The notes beneath the pieces were generated by a model. That model ran no database searches. It was not told where the DNA came from and worked only from the letters and a program-made list of their open reading frames with translations. Below, piece by piece: positions 33,411-40,793 of a stretch of DNA of 42,946 nucleotides; positions within the stretch are counted from its first letter, which is position 1; each line of letters begins with the position of its first letter. The position numbers and the translations under genes were made by a program. The stretch is from DATJLY01 sp035518375. GTDB lineage: Bacteria > Pseudomonadota > Alphaproteobacteria > ATCC43930 > CGMCC-115725. The stretch spans positions 1 through 42,946 of the forward strand of contig DATIXQ010000134.1 of assembly GCA_035518375.1 (NCBI GenBank), in the 5' to 3' direction.

Positions 33411-33791
33411 ATGATCTACCTCGTCGATGATGACGACGCCACGCGGAACGCGATCGCGATGCTGTTCGACTGCGAGCAGATCCCTGTGACGGCGTTTCCC
33501 TCGTGCGATCACCTGCTGCGGACGGTCGATCCCAAGACTGCGGACTGCCTTGTCCTCGATATCCAGATGCCCGGCACGACCGGCCTCGATTTGCTCGAAC
33601 GCCTGAAAATCACTCCGATTTCGCTGCCCGTCATCATGATGACGGGCAGTCTCACGCCTCAGATCAAGGCCCGGGCCGAAGCCGCGGGCGCCTTTGCGCT
33701 GTTGGAAAAGCCGTTCAATGGAAATGAGCTCCTCGAAGCGGTTAAGCTCGCGCTCGCGGGCCGCGGCGCGGGCACAAACGGCATCCATTGA
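33411..33791 (+). CDS. Receiver-only response regulator (CheY/FixJ-receiver type)
   Basis: A 126-residue single receiver domain: MIYLVDDDDA acidic pocket, phosphoacceptor Asp50 in CLVLDIQMPG, Thr78 in MMTGS and Lys100 in LLEKPF. It resembles the receiver of FixJ/NarL-type regulators but has no output domain, so it would act as a phosphate sink or by protein contact. No ribosome site is visible before the ATG. A FixK2-type box centred 41.5 bp upstream suggests leaderless initiation. A candidate partner is the FixL-type kinase at 40794-42338. Confidence 0.88.
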   Translation: MIYLVDDDDATRNAIAMLFDCEQIPVTAFPSCDHLLRTVDPKTADCLVLDIQMPGTTGLDLLERLKITPISLPVIMMTGSLTPQIKARAEAAGAFALLEKPFNGNELLEAVKLALAGRGAGTNGIH

Positions 33792-33802
33792 TCCACATCA
33801 AG
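33789..33802 (+). promoter_or_regulatory. Perfect FNR/FixK box upstream of usp-oxidase operon
   Basis: TTGATCCACATCAA is a full TTGAT-N4-ATCAA palindrome. It starts at the end of the preceding regulator gene; centre 64.5 bp before the stress-protein ATG. It would control the whole 33860-38286 operon. Confidence 0.8.
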
Positions 33803-33859
33803 GCCGTCCAGCCTTCGTGTAATTAAGTTTCGTCGTCGACCTAGGAAGGGAGATTCGCC

Positions 33860-34717
33860 ATGGCCTTGAGGACAATACTCGTGGCCGCCAGCGGCGGCTC
33901 GGCAAGCGACGGCGCGGTCGAGACCGCGTGCCGGCTGGCAAAACGCGTTGGCGCCCATCTTGAAGGCTTCCACGTCAAGGTCGATCCCACCCAGATCGCG
34001 ATGCTGGCCGCGGACGGTCTCGGCATGCCGGTTGCCGGCGATTGGATCGACCGGCTCATCGAGGATGCGGACAAGCTCGCCGAGACGACGAAGGGCAAAT
34101 TCGCGGCAGCGGTCGAACGGAACGGCATGAGCATGAAGGCCACGCCGCAAGCCCCGGCGCCGGCGTCGTGGCATGTGGAAATCGGCTATGCCCCTGTTCT
34201 TGTCGCGCGACGCGCGCGCTTCTTCGATCTCGCCGTTCTCGGCCGCTCCGAACGCGTCGTCGATCGCCCGCACAGCGATACGATCGAGGAGACGCTCGTC
34301 CTGTCCGGTCGTCCCGTTCTGTTGGCGCCCGCCAAGCCGCCGACTGCAATCGGCCACCGGGTCGCGCTGGGCTGGAACGGGTCGGCCGAAGCCGTCCATG
34401 TGATGTCGGCCGCGTTGCCCATTCTGGAAAAGGCCGACGCTGTCTCGGCGATCACGGTCGGCGATGATGCGGAGGCCGATCCGTTGCCGCTCCTCGAGTA
34501 TCTCTTGGCACACGGGATCTCGGCGAAGCACCGGCGGGTCTTGCCGGTCAGAGGCGTCGGTCCCGGCGAGCAGCTTCTGGCCGAGGCGCGCGACTTGGAT
34601 TCCGACCTCCTGGTCATGGGCGCCTATGGTCATCGGCGCTGGCGTGAGCTGCTGTTCGGCGGCGCCACCCGCGAGATCGTCGGCACGAGCTTGCTTCCCG
34701 TCCTTCTCGCGCATTGA
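33860..34717 (+). CDS. Universal stress protein, UspA family (two-domain length)
   Basis: A 285-residue tandem UspA-type protein. The first half starts with LRTILVAASGGSASDGAVETA and is degenerate in its ATP motif; the second half starts near 170 with HRVALGWNGSAEAVHVM and ends with DLLVMGAYGHRRWRELLFGGATREIV, which matches the G-2x-G-9x-G(S/T)-type nucleotide loop. Such proteins bind ATP or form dimers and help survival in growth arrest. GGAAGGGAG precedes the ATG. It is the first gene of the operon that continues into the oxidase genes with gaps of a few bases. Confidence 0.9.
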   Translation: MALRTILVAASGGSASDGAVETACRLAKRVGAHLEGFHVKVDPTQIAMLAADGLGMPVAGDWIDRLIEDADKLAETTKGKFAAAVERNGMSMKATPQAPAPASWHVEIGYAPVLVARRARFFDLAVLGRSERVVDRPHSDTIEETLVLSGRPVLLAPAKPPTAIGHRVALGWNGSAEAVHVMSAALPILEKADAVSAITVGDDAEADPLPLLEYLLAHGISAKHRRVLPVRGVGPGEQLLAEARDLDSDLLVMGAYGHRRWRELLFGGATREIVGTSLLPVLLAH

Positions 34718-34728
34718 CGGGCAAAGCC

Positions 34729-35151
34729 ATGACGGCGCAATGGAGGCGGGTCCGGCTCGAACTCGCGCGCAGCCACGAATTCCCCGAGGGCAGCACGCGA
34801 CACGGATATGTTCTGGTCCTGCCGCTCGACGAGCGCGGCCGGATCGACGAGGCAATAGTTCGCAAGACCCCGGAGCTTTGCACGCTCCACCGCTTCTGGG
34901 AGGGCGAAGGGGATTCGGTCGGCCAGGTCGTCCGGCGCGGGTCGGGACGCTGGGCCTTCGCCTATCACGCGGACCGTGCCGACGATGAACCGGTCCCACA
35001 CCTTCCCGATCATGTCTTCCGTCCTGGCGAATACCTCGGCGTCCGCGAGGCCAACCGCACAGAGCACACGCTGCGCGTCGTCGCGGTGGATCCGGCGCCC
35101 GGACTCGCGCACGCCGAGCCCTCGCGTCAGGGCCGCGGAGCGGCGTCGTGA
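34729..35151 (+). CDS. Unknown soluble protein of the oxidase operon, 140 residues
   Basis: Read from ATG 34729; an in-frame TTG at 34714 overlaps the stress-protein stop and is possible. The protein has RRVRLELARSHEFPEGSTRHGYVLVLPLDERGRID, CTLHRFW and PDHVFRPGEYLGVREANRTEHTLRVV. It has no membrane helix and no signal peptide. I recognise no named family; it looks like a compact beta protein. It lies 12 bp after the usp gene and overlaps the next small gene (GTGA), so it probably serves the oxidase or its regulation. Confidence 0.75.
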   Translation: MTAQWRRVRLELARSHEFPEGSTRHGYVLVLPLDERGRIDEAIVRKTPELCTLHRFWEGEGDSVGQVVRRGSGRWAFAYHADRADDEPVPHLPDHVFRPGEYLGVREANRTEHTLRVVAVDPAPGLAHAEPSRQGRGAAS

Positions 35152-35321
35152 CAGACTCCGACCGGACGCATGAGCCATCGCAGGATGCCTTGCTCGAACG
35201 GGCGCTTGCCGAGGTGCCGCGCGGCGCAGTGGCGCTGGCGGGAGTGGCCCTTGGCCTGCTCCTGCTCGCTTGGCTCGCGATCTATCTCTTCATTTTCCTT
35301 CCCCGCGGACCGGTGAGCTGA
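35148..35321 (+). CDS. 57-residue single-span membrane peptide, probable small oxidase subunit
   Basis: GTG 35148 overlaps the upstream stop (GTGA). Residues 1-26 are polar (TDSDRTHEPSQDALLERALAE), and residues about 27-51 form one hydrophobic helix (VALAGVALGLLLLAWLAIYLF) followed by LPRGPVS. It ends 3 bp before the subunit II gene. Its place and shape match the tiny single-helix subunits that accompany ba3-type oxidases (subunit IIa-like or similar). Function inferred from position and topology only. Confidence 0.8.
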   Translation: MTDSDRTHEPSQDALLERALAEVPRGAVALAGVALGLLLLAWLAIYLFIFLPRGPVS

Positions 35322-35324
35322 TCG

Positions 35325-35867
35325 ATGTCGATGAATGAGAGCGCCGTCACGCGCAACGAGCTGCGCTGGGCGGTCGTGGTCGCAGCCATGGTCGCCATCG
35401 TGTTCGGCGCCATCCTGTTCGCCACGCTCGCGCTGCACCGGGCGCCACCGGGCCAGGTCGAGACCATCGATCCCACGACCCTGCACCTCGCGGGCGAATT
35501 CGCTGAGCCTGCCCTCGGCACCACGGTCGCGTCGAACGGAGACGTCACCGTACGCATCGTCGCGGCCCAGTTCGCGTTCGTGCCGCAGTGCGTCGCGGTT
35601 CCGCAAGGCAAGCCGGTCACGTTGCGCTTCGCGAGCCCCGATGTCATTCACGGCATCATCGTTACCGGCACCAACGTCAACACCATGGTCGTCCCCGGCT
35701 ATGTGAGCGAGGTCCGCACCGTCTTTGCCGAAGCGGGCGACCATCTCATGCCGTGCCACGAATTCTGCGGCCTTGGTCATAGCGAAATGCTGGCGCGTGT
35801 CCGCGTGCTGCCTCAGAGCCAGTTCCAGCCGGACGCCAGCGGGAAGGTCGGCTGTGGTCTCCGCTAA
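35325..35867 (+). CDS. Cytochrome c oxidase subunit II, ba3-type
   Basis: A 180-residue protein with one N-terminal helix (WAVVVAAMVAIVFGAILFATLAL) and a periplasmic cupredoxin domain. CuA ligands can be read: His109 (DVIHG), Cys144, Glu146, Cys148, His152 and Met155 in CHEFCGLGHSEM. The short form with a single helix is typical of B-family oxidases. It accepts electrons from a cytochrome c, probably the diheme protein encoded at the end of the operon, and passes them to heme b in subunit I. It overlaps subunit I by 14 bp. Confidence 0.93.
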   Translation: MSMNESAVTRNELRWAVVVAAMVAIVFGAILFATLALHRAPPGQVETIDPTTLHLAGEFAEPALGTTVASNGDVTVRIVAAQFAFVPQCVAVPQGKPVTLRFASPDVIHGIIVTGTNVNTMVVPGYVSEVRTVFAEAGDHLMPCHEFCGLGHSEMLARVRVLPQSQFQPDASGKVGCGLR

Positions 35868-37488
35868 ACGCCTCGTACTCGCCCATTTGTGGACCGCGTT
35901 CGCGGTCTTCGCCGCCGCATGCGTGCTCGGCGTTTGGCAAATGTGGGTGCGAAGCCCGATCGAGGCGCCGCTCTCCTCGCCGGAGAACTACTACATCTCC
36001 GTGACGGCACACGGAACGGCCATGGCCTATGTGCTGACGACCTTCTTCATCATGGGTTTCGGCTATTACGTCGCCGAAACCGCACTCGAGCGCAGGCTGC
36101 CCGCCGTCCGCTGGGCCTGGAGCGCGTACTGGATCGCGCTTGCCGGAACGGCAATGGCGGTCGTGACGATCCTCGCCGGCCGCGCGAGCGTCCTCTACAC
36201 CTTCTATCCGCCGCTCACCGCGAGCGTCTTCTTCTATCTCGGCCTCGTGCTCGTCGTCGTCGGCTCGTGGATCTGGTGTGTCGAGATGATCGCCGCGATG
36301 GCAGGATGGAAGAAAGCCAATCCCGGAAAGCCGGTGCCGCTTGCGATGTACGCCACCGTCGCCAACGCAGTGATGTGGCTTTGGACCACCGCCGGCGTCG
36401 CCGCGGAATTGTTGTTCATCGTCATTCCCGCCGCGCTCGGCTGGCGCGAGACGATCGATGTCGGCCTCACCCGCACGCTCTTTTCCTGGACCTTGCACGC
36501 CATCGTCTATTTCTGGCTCATCCCGGCCTATATCGCGTTCTACACGATGGCGCCGCGCGCCGCCGGCGGCCGCCTCTACAGCGACATGATGGGGCGCCTG
36601 AGCTTCGCGCTCTTCCTCGTCTACAGCCTGCCGGTCGGGCTCCATCACCTGTTCATGGATCCCGAGCACGCGACCGGATTCAAGTTCGTGCAGATGTCAT
36701 TGACCGCGCTCGTGACCGTGCCGACGCTCCTCACGATCTTCACCATCCCAGCCTCGCTCGAGATCGCCGGACGGATGCGCGGCGGCAAAGGGCTTTTCGG
36801 ATGGATCGGAGCATTGCCGTGGCGCGAGCCGATGGTGCTGGCGACGGGCCTTGCCTTTTTCATGCTGTGGTTCGGCGGCGGCGGCGGTCTCATCAACATG
36901 AGCTATGCGATGAACGCCATGGTTCACAACACGTCGTGGGTCACGGCGCATTTCCACCTCATCTTCGGCGGCACCGTGGTAATCATGTATTTCGCCATCG
37001 CCTATGAGGTCTGGCCGCATCTCACCGGGCGCGCGCCGCGCGACCGCCGCGCGCAGTGCACGCAGCTTTGGCTCTGGGCAATCGGCATGATGGTGATGAC
37101 GATCCCGTGGCACTGGCTCGGCCTCAATGGCCAGTGGCGGCGCGTCGCGCATTTCGACTATGCCGACCCGATGATCGCAAGCTGGGCGCCGTGGGTCACC
37201 GTCTCGGTGCTGGGCGGCCTCATTCTTCTTGCGAGCGCGGTCCTGTTCATCTGGAACCTCGCGCGCATGCATAGCCGCGAGTCGGTGCCGGTCGATCCGG
37301 CGTCGCGGCAGCTCTACGCCGTGGCGGTCCATTCGCCGAGCCGAGTGCCCGCGCCGCTCAACGGCTTCGCGCTCTGGAACGTGGTCGTGTTCGTGCTGAT
37401 GCTGACCGCTTATGGCTATCCGATCGCGGAATCATTCATCCTGTCGCCGCCGCAGGCGAATGTGCATCGCGTCGCCGGGAGCCCCTGA
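35854..37488 (+). CDS. Cytochrome c oxidase subunit I, ba3-type (B-family heme-copper oxidase)
   Basis: A 544-residue, about 13-helix protein. I take GTG 35854, which overlaps the subunit II gene, since upstream in-frame codons lie inside that gene. Heme and copper ligands can be read: His53 (HGTAMAY) and His368 for the low-spin heme, His366 for the high-spin heme, and His215, His264, His265 for CuB, with Tyr219 in HAIVYFW as the crosslink candidate. The motif set matches ba3 oxidases rather than aa3 or cbb3. B-family oxidases usually work at low oxygen, in line with the FixK-type control of the operon. Confidence 0.95.
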   Translation: MVSAKRLVLAHLWTAFAVFAAACVLGVWQMWVRSPIEAPLSSPENYYISVTAHGTAMAYVLTTFFIMGFGYYVAETALERRLPAVRWAWSAYWIALAGTAMAVVTILAGRASVLYTFYPPLTASVFFYLGLVLVVVGSWIWCVEMIAAMAGWKKANPGKPVPLAMYATVANAVMWLWTTAGVAAELLFIVIPAALGWRETIDVGLTRTLFSWTLHAIVYFWLIPAYIAFYTMAPRAAGGRLYSDMMGRLSFALFLVYSLPVGLHHLFMDPEHATGFKFVQMSLTALVTVPTLLTIFTIPASLEIAGRMRGGKGLFGWIGALPWREPMVLATGLAFFMLWFGGGGGLINMSYAMNAMVHNTSWVTAHFHLIFGGTVVIMYFAIAYEVWPHLTGRAPRDRRAQCTQLWLWAIGMMVMTIPWHWLGLNGQWRRVAHFDYADPMIASWAPWVTVSVLGGLILLASAVLFIWNLARMHSRESVPVDPASRQLYAVAVHSPSRVPAPLNGFALWNVVVFVLMLTAYGYPIAESFILSPPQANVHRVAGSP

Positions 37489-37491
37489 GCC

Positions 37492-38286
37492 ATGGATGCG
37501 ATCGACCGGAGCTGGCGCCTCTCCATTCTCGCAATCCTCGCCGGCATGCTGCTGACGATCGGCGTTCTCGCGTTCGTCGTCGCCCCGCTCGTCAACAACA
37601 CGACGCCGGGTCTCAGTGCCTTCACGGTGATTTGCCGCGCCATCGGTCTTCCGGTCGGCAAAGCACCGACCGCGCAAACTGCGCGCGCGGTGCCAGCCTC
37701 GCAGGTGGCGTGGACGGCCCCGCAGTTCGCCGTTCTGGCGCACGCCGACGTGAGCGCGGGAGCAAATCTCGCGCAAGCCACGTGCGTTGCCTGTCACGCC
37801 GCCGACGGCACGAGCGCCGATCCCTCCATTCCGCGGCTCGCCGGCCAATCCGCGTTCGCGATCTATAAGCAGCTCGAGGATTTCAAGAGCGGCGCCCGCG
37901 GCAACGAGGTGATGACGCAGGTGGTCGCCGCGCTCGAGCCGAAACAGATGGGAGACCTTGCGGCCTATTACGCCGGGTTGACGCGCCATGATCTCGACGC
38001 CGCACATCCGAGCTTTGCAGGACCGGAGATCGAATCTCTCGTCCTGCGCGGCGATGCCCAGCGCGCGCTGCCGCCCTGCGCTGCGTGCCACTCGGCGGGT
38101 AGCGGCGGGCCGATCGAAACACCGAGCCTCACGGGGCAGAACGCGGATTATGTCGCAGCGCAGTTGAAGGCCTTCGCCGACGGCGGCCGCCACAACGATG
38201 TGTTCCGCCGCATGCGGGCCATCGCCGCAAAACTATCGGCCCACGAAATGGCCCTTTTGGGCGCTTACTACACCACGCCGCATTGA
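37492..38286 (+). CDS. Membrane-anchored diheme cytochrome c (c4-like)
   Basis: A 264-residue protein with an N-terminal membrane helix (about 10-35, SILAILAGMLLTIGVLAFVVAPL) and two heme c sites: CVACH at 98-102 and CAACH at 196-200. The spacing of about 98 residues and the LAGQSAFAIYKQLEDFKSGAR and LTGQNADYVAAQLKAFADGGR repeats are typical of cytochrome c4-like proteins with two similar domains. It starts 3 bp after subunit I and probably donates electrons to CuA. Last gene of the usp-oxidase operon. Confidence 0.92.
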   Translation: MDAIDRSWRLSILAILAGMLLTIGVLAFVVAPLVNNTTPGLSAFTVICRAIGLPVGKAPTAQTARAVPASQVAWTAPQFAVLAHADVSAGANLAQATCVACHAADGTSADPSIPRLAGQSAFAIYKQLEDFKSGARGNEVMTQVVAALEPKQMGDLAAYYAGLTRHDLDAAHPSFAGPEIESLVLRGDAQRALPPCAACHSAGSGGPIETPSLTGQNADYVAAQLKAFADGGRHNDVFRRMRAIAAKLSAHEMALLGAYYTTPH

Positions 38287-38309
38287 GCTGTGAGGCGGAA
38301 CCGGCTTCG

Positions 38310-38924
38310 TCACTCGCGCGAGAGACCGGCCTCGATCGCCATTCGCACCAGCTCGGAGAGAGTGCGCGCCGCCATTTTATCCATGACGCGCGCCCGGTGA
38401 ATCTCGACGGTCCGCGGGCTGATCGAAAGGTGGTACGCGATGACCTTGTTGGGATGGCCTGCGATCAGCTCGTCGAGCACTTCGCGCTCACGAGCCGTCA
38501 GCTGCGCCGCCCGCTCGCGGACCGCCCCCGCCGCCGCGCGCTCTTTGTTCGCGGCACGGTCAAGTTCCAGCGCCCGCTGGACGGCATCGAGGATCGCGCT
38601 CTCGGGATAAGGCTTCTCGATGAAATCGACCGCGCCTGCCCGCATCGCGCGAACCGCGAGCGGCACGTCGCCGTGCCCGGTGATGACGATGACAGGCAGT
38701 TCCATCTGGCGACGCCGCAACTCTTCCTGCACCTCGAAGCCGCTCATGTCCGGCATGCGGACATCGACCAGAACGCACCCGCGAGCGCCCTGCGCCAGTC
38801 CGTCGAGGAAGGCGCGGCCGCCGTCATAAGACTGGACCCGATAGTCGCTCGCCTCCAGCAGCAGCGCCAGCGACTCGCGGACCGCGTCGTCGTCATCCAC
38901 GATGAAGATCGTGCTTTGGTCCAT
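38310..38924 (-). CDS. fixJ: FixJ-family response regulator with LuxR-type HTH
   Basis: A 204-residue regulator. Receiver: IFIVDDDDAVRESLALLLEA, phosphoacceptor Asp54 in VLVDVRMPDMSG, Thr82, Lys104 (FIEKPY). Output: a LuxR-type helix-turn-helix (LTAREREVLDELIAGHPNKVIAYHLSISPRTVEIHRARVM). This is the FixJ/TodT-like layout that activates fixK in rhizobia. I take ATG 38924; an in-frame ATG at 38972 would add 16 residues. It converges on the oxidase operon and lies on the same strand after a 53-residue gene with its own FixK2-type box. Its most likely partner is the FixL-type kinase at 40794-42338, though they are not in one operon. Confidence 0.9.
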   Translation of the reverse strand: MDQSTIFIVDDDDAVRESLALLLEASDYRVQSYDGGRAFLDGLAQGARGCVLVDVRMPDMSGFEVQEELRRRQMELPVIVITGHGDVPLAVRAMRAGAVDFIEKPYPESAILDAVQRALELDRAANKERAAAGAVRERAAQLTAREREVLDELIAGHPNKVIAYHLSISPRTVEIHRARVMDKMAARTLSELVRMAIEAGLSRE

Positions 38925-38996
38925 GGATCGCGGAAGTCTGTCGCACTCGACCGAGCGATGCAACTCCCCCACGTGGAAGGATCGCGGTCTGAATGC

Positions 38997-39158
38997 CTAC
39001 CGACCGGAGTCGACACTCTCCTCGATCTCTGACAGTTCCAGCAAATCGGCGGCGATCTGGCGTAGGTAGTGGCGTGCGAGCTCGGAATCGACACCCTCCG
39101 CCAAGAGGCGGCGATAGTGTTCGATCCTTCGGCGGAGCAGATCGGCGCGGGAGTTCAT
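38997..39158 (-). CDS. Small basic/acidic helical protein, 53 residues
   Basis: An open frame from ATG 39158 to TAG at 38997-38999, predicted to be one long helical hairpin: NSRADLLRRRIEHYRRLLAE, then GVDSELARHYLRQIAADLLE. It has no membrane helix. No ribosome site is evident. A FixK2-type box is centred 42.5 bp upstream, and the frame ends 72 bp before fixJ, so both may be in one transcript. Function unknown; codon use is normal for the window. Confidence 0.7.
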   Translation of the reverse strand: MNSRADLLRRRIEHYRRLLAEGVDSELARHYLRQIAADLLELSEIEESVDSGR

Positions 39159-39193
39159 GCCGCGTATTTTGACGAAGGATCGCGCCCCGGCGC

Positions 39194-39207
39194 TTGATCT
39201 GACGCAA
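39194..39207 (-). promoter_or_regulatory. FixK2-type box upstream of the 53-residue gene and fixJ
   Basis: Plus strand TTGATCTGACGCAA fits TTG(A/C)-N6-(T/G)CAA. Centre 42.5 bp from the ATG at 39158. Confidence 0.7.
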
Positions 39208-39282
39208 GGGTAGGTACTCTCCCTTAGCGGCAGAGAGAGAGTCAGAAGCCGTCATCGCTTCGACAGTTTGGATTGAAGATCG

Positions 39283-39627
39283 TTATCCGGCGTCCTTCGC
39301 CGGTCCGTCCACCCTGCAGAGGAGGGCCGCCTCTAGATCGCGTGCGAGCTTGGCGTAGTTGTCGGCAGCCTGTCGGTAGGTTGTTCGCGCTTTATCATCC
39401 TCGGTCCGATCTGCGATGCGACGAAGCTCTTCGGCCTTATCCTGCCATCGTTTGATCTTGCGGCGCGTCTCAGAGTCGCTCTTCTCCAAGAGTGGCAGCT
39501 TCCTTTCTTCCTCCTCGATCAGAACTTCCAGCTTTGCTCGAAGCTCCGAGTTCGTTTGCGATTGCAAGAGCCGGTGATAGCGCTTGATGTTCTCGCGCGT
39601 GATCCATGGATCAAGTGCCAAAGTCAC
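39283..39627 (-). CDS. Unknown coiled-coil-type protein, 114 residues
   Basis: A highly charged, mostly helical protein: WITRENIKRYHRLLQSQTNS, ELRAKLEVLIEEEERKLPLL, then RRKIKRWQDKAEELRRIADR. Heptad-like spacing suggests coiled coils. No signal peptide or membrane span. I recognise no family. It has its own perfect FixK/FNR-type box, centred 49.5 bp upstream of the ATG, so it is likely made at low oxygen. The frame is flanked by the other small gene (38997-39158) and the second stress-protein gene. Confidence 0.75.
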   Translation of the reverse strand: MTLALDPWITRENIKRYHRLLQSQTNSELRAKLEVLIEEEERKLPLLEKSDSETRRKIKRWQDKAEELRRIADRTEDDKARTTYRQAADNYAKLARDLEAALLCRVDGPAKDAG

Positions 39628-39669
39628 CCCCGCCCATTCGGCAGCCGCTTACGGCGACCCTTTCGGATA

Positions 39670-39683
39670 TTGATTTGTATCAA
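39670..39683 (-). promoter_or_regulatory. Perfect FNR/FixK box upstream of the 114-residue gene
   Basis: TTGATTTGTATCAA, a full TTGAT-N4-ATCAA palindrome, centre 49.5 bp from the ATG at 39627. The other gene in this 215-bp gap has its own box at 39771-39784. Confidence 0.8.
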
Positions 39684-39770
39684 ACTTGTGACAACTACGC
39701 CACTACGAGTGTGATTCAGGGCAATCAAAAGTTCTGCCCGAAACCGATGTCCCTGGAGCGGCCCCGAGGG

Positions 39771-39784
39771 TTGAGCCAGATCAA
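39771..39784 (+). promoter_or_regulatory. FixK2-type box upstream of the second stress-protein gene
   Basis: TTGAGCCAGATCAA fits the consensus. Centre 65.5 bp before ATG 39843, as at the first stress-protein gene (64.5 bp). Confidence 0.78.
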
Positions 39785-39842
39785 GGCGTCGCGGCCACGG
39801 TCGCGCAACGTTATAATCGCTTCGATCCTCGGAGGAAACGCC

Positions 39843-40685
39843 ATGAAAATCAAAGACATAATCGTCATCCTGACCGACCCGCGCGGGTCGGAGAACCGCA
39901 TTTCCGTGGCCACGGCGCTGGCGCAGCGCGCCGGCGCCCATGTCATTGGGCTCTATCTCATCCCGACCATCAGTCTCTCTGAGGTGGGGCTGCCCTACGC
40001 CGGAACCGAGACCGAGATCCGCGCTCTCGAAGAGATCGAGGAAGCGCGCCGCGCCGCGGCACACCGCACGGCCGGCGAGGTCGAGCGCGCGCTCGCGAAG
40101 GCGGCCGGGCTCGCAGGCCTCGTCCATGAGTGGCGCGTCATCGAAGGCGACGTGGCGGCAACGGCAGCGCTGCACGCACGCCACTGCGACATCGCGGTTG
40201 TCGGACAGACCGACCCCGACCATCCGACCGCAACACCCCATCTGCCCGAAGCGGTCCTGCTCGGCTCGGGCCGGCCGGTGCTGATCGTGCCTTATGCCGG
40301 CCATTTCGAAAGCGTCGGAAAGAACGTACTCGTCGCCTGGAACGCCTCGCGCGAAGCTGCGCGCGCCGTGAACGACGCCATGGCTATCCTGCAGAGCGCC
40401 GAGCAGGTCCGTGTCTTCTCCGTGAATCCGGAGGGGCAACGGCCGTGGCCGGGCGCTGATATCGCGCTTCATATGGCCCGTCATGGCGCCAAAGCCGAGA
40501 CAACGTCCTCGGTGAGCCACGATATTGATGCCGGCAACGTCATCCTGTCGCGAGCTTCCGATTTCGGCTCCGACCTTATCGTCATGGGAGGCTATGGCCA
40601 TTCCCGGCAGCGCGAGTTCATCTTGGGCGGCGTGACCCGCACGATGCTGCAGCACATGACGGTGCCGGTCCTGATGTCGCACTAG
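39843..40685 (+). CDS. Universal stress protein, UspA family (second copy)
   Basis: A 280-residue tandem Usp starting at ATG 39843 with GGAGG upstream (a long upstream open extension is spurious because the box and ribosome site lie in it). First half: MKIKDIIVILTDPRGSENRI and a long helical insertion; second half: KNVLVAWNASREAARAVNDAM to DLIVMGGYGHSRQREFILGGVTRTML, which fits the ATP-binding loop. It is a paralogue of the protein encoded at 33860-34717 but with a different first half. Monocistronic, followed by the FixL-type gene after 108 bp. Confidence 0.9.
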   Translation: MKIKDIIVILTDPRGSENRISVATALAQRAGAHVIGLYLIPTISLSEVGLPYAGTETEIRALEEIEEARRAAAHRTAGEVERALAKAAGLAGLVHEWRVIEGDVAATAALHARHCDIAVVGQTDPDHPTATPHLPEAVLLGSGRPVLIVPYAGHFESVGKNVLVAWNASREAARAVNDAMAILQSAEQVRVFSVNPEGQRPWPGADIALHMARHGAKAETTSSVSHDIDAGNVILSRASDFGSDLIVMGGYGHSRQREFILGGVTRTMLQHMTVPVLMSH

Positions 40686-40793
40686 GCCAGGCGATTCGTG
40701 CCGCTGCAATACCCGCTCGGGTTGCGAAGTCGTCTTGATCCGCCGTGATGGCAGGTTAGAATTGGCAAGCGAACGAATTGTGCCTGCCTGTTC

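Noticed and set aside
33411..33791. Reading the receiver-only protein as a truncated FixJ
   Set aside because: The frame ends with a normal stop and the following DNA up to 33860 holds a regulatory box and no HTH remnant, so it is a genuine single-domain regulator.
39606..39842. N-terminal extension of the second stress protein from 39606
   Set aside because: This stretch contains the two FixK-type boxes and overlaps the 114-residue gene; the Usp fold starts at MKIKDIIVI (39843) with GGAGG before it.
40735..40748. TTGATCCGCCGTGA, a half-site 52 bp before the fixL ATG
   Set aside because: Only the left half matches; the right half CGTGA does not fit (T/G)CAA. Control of fixL by FixK is not supported by this alone.
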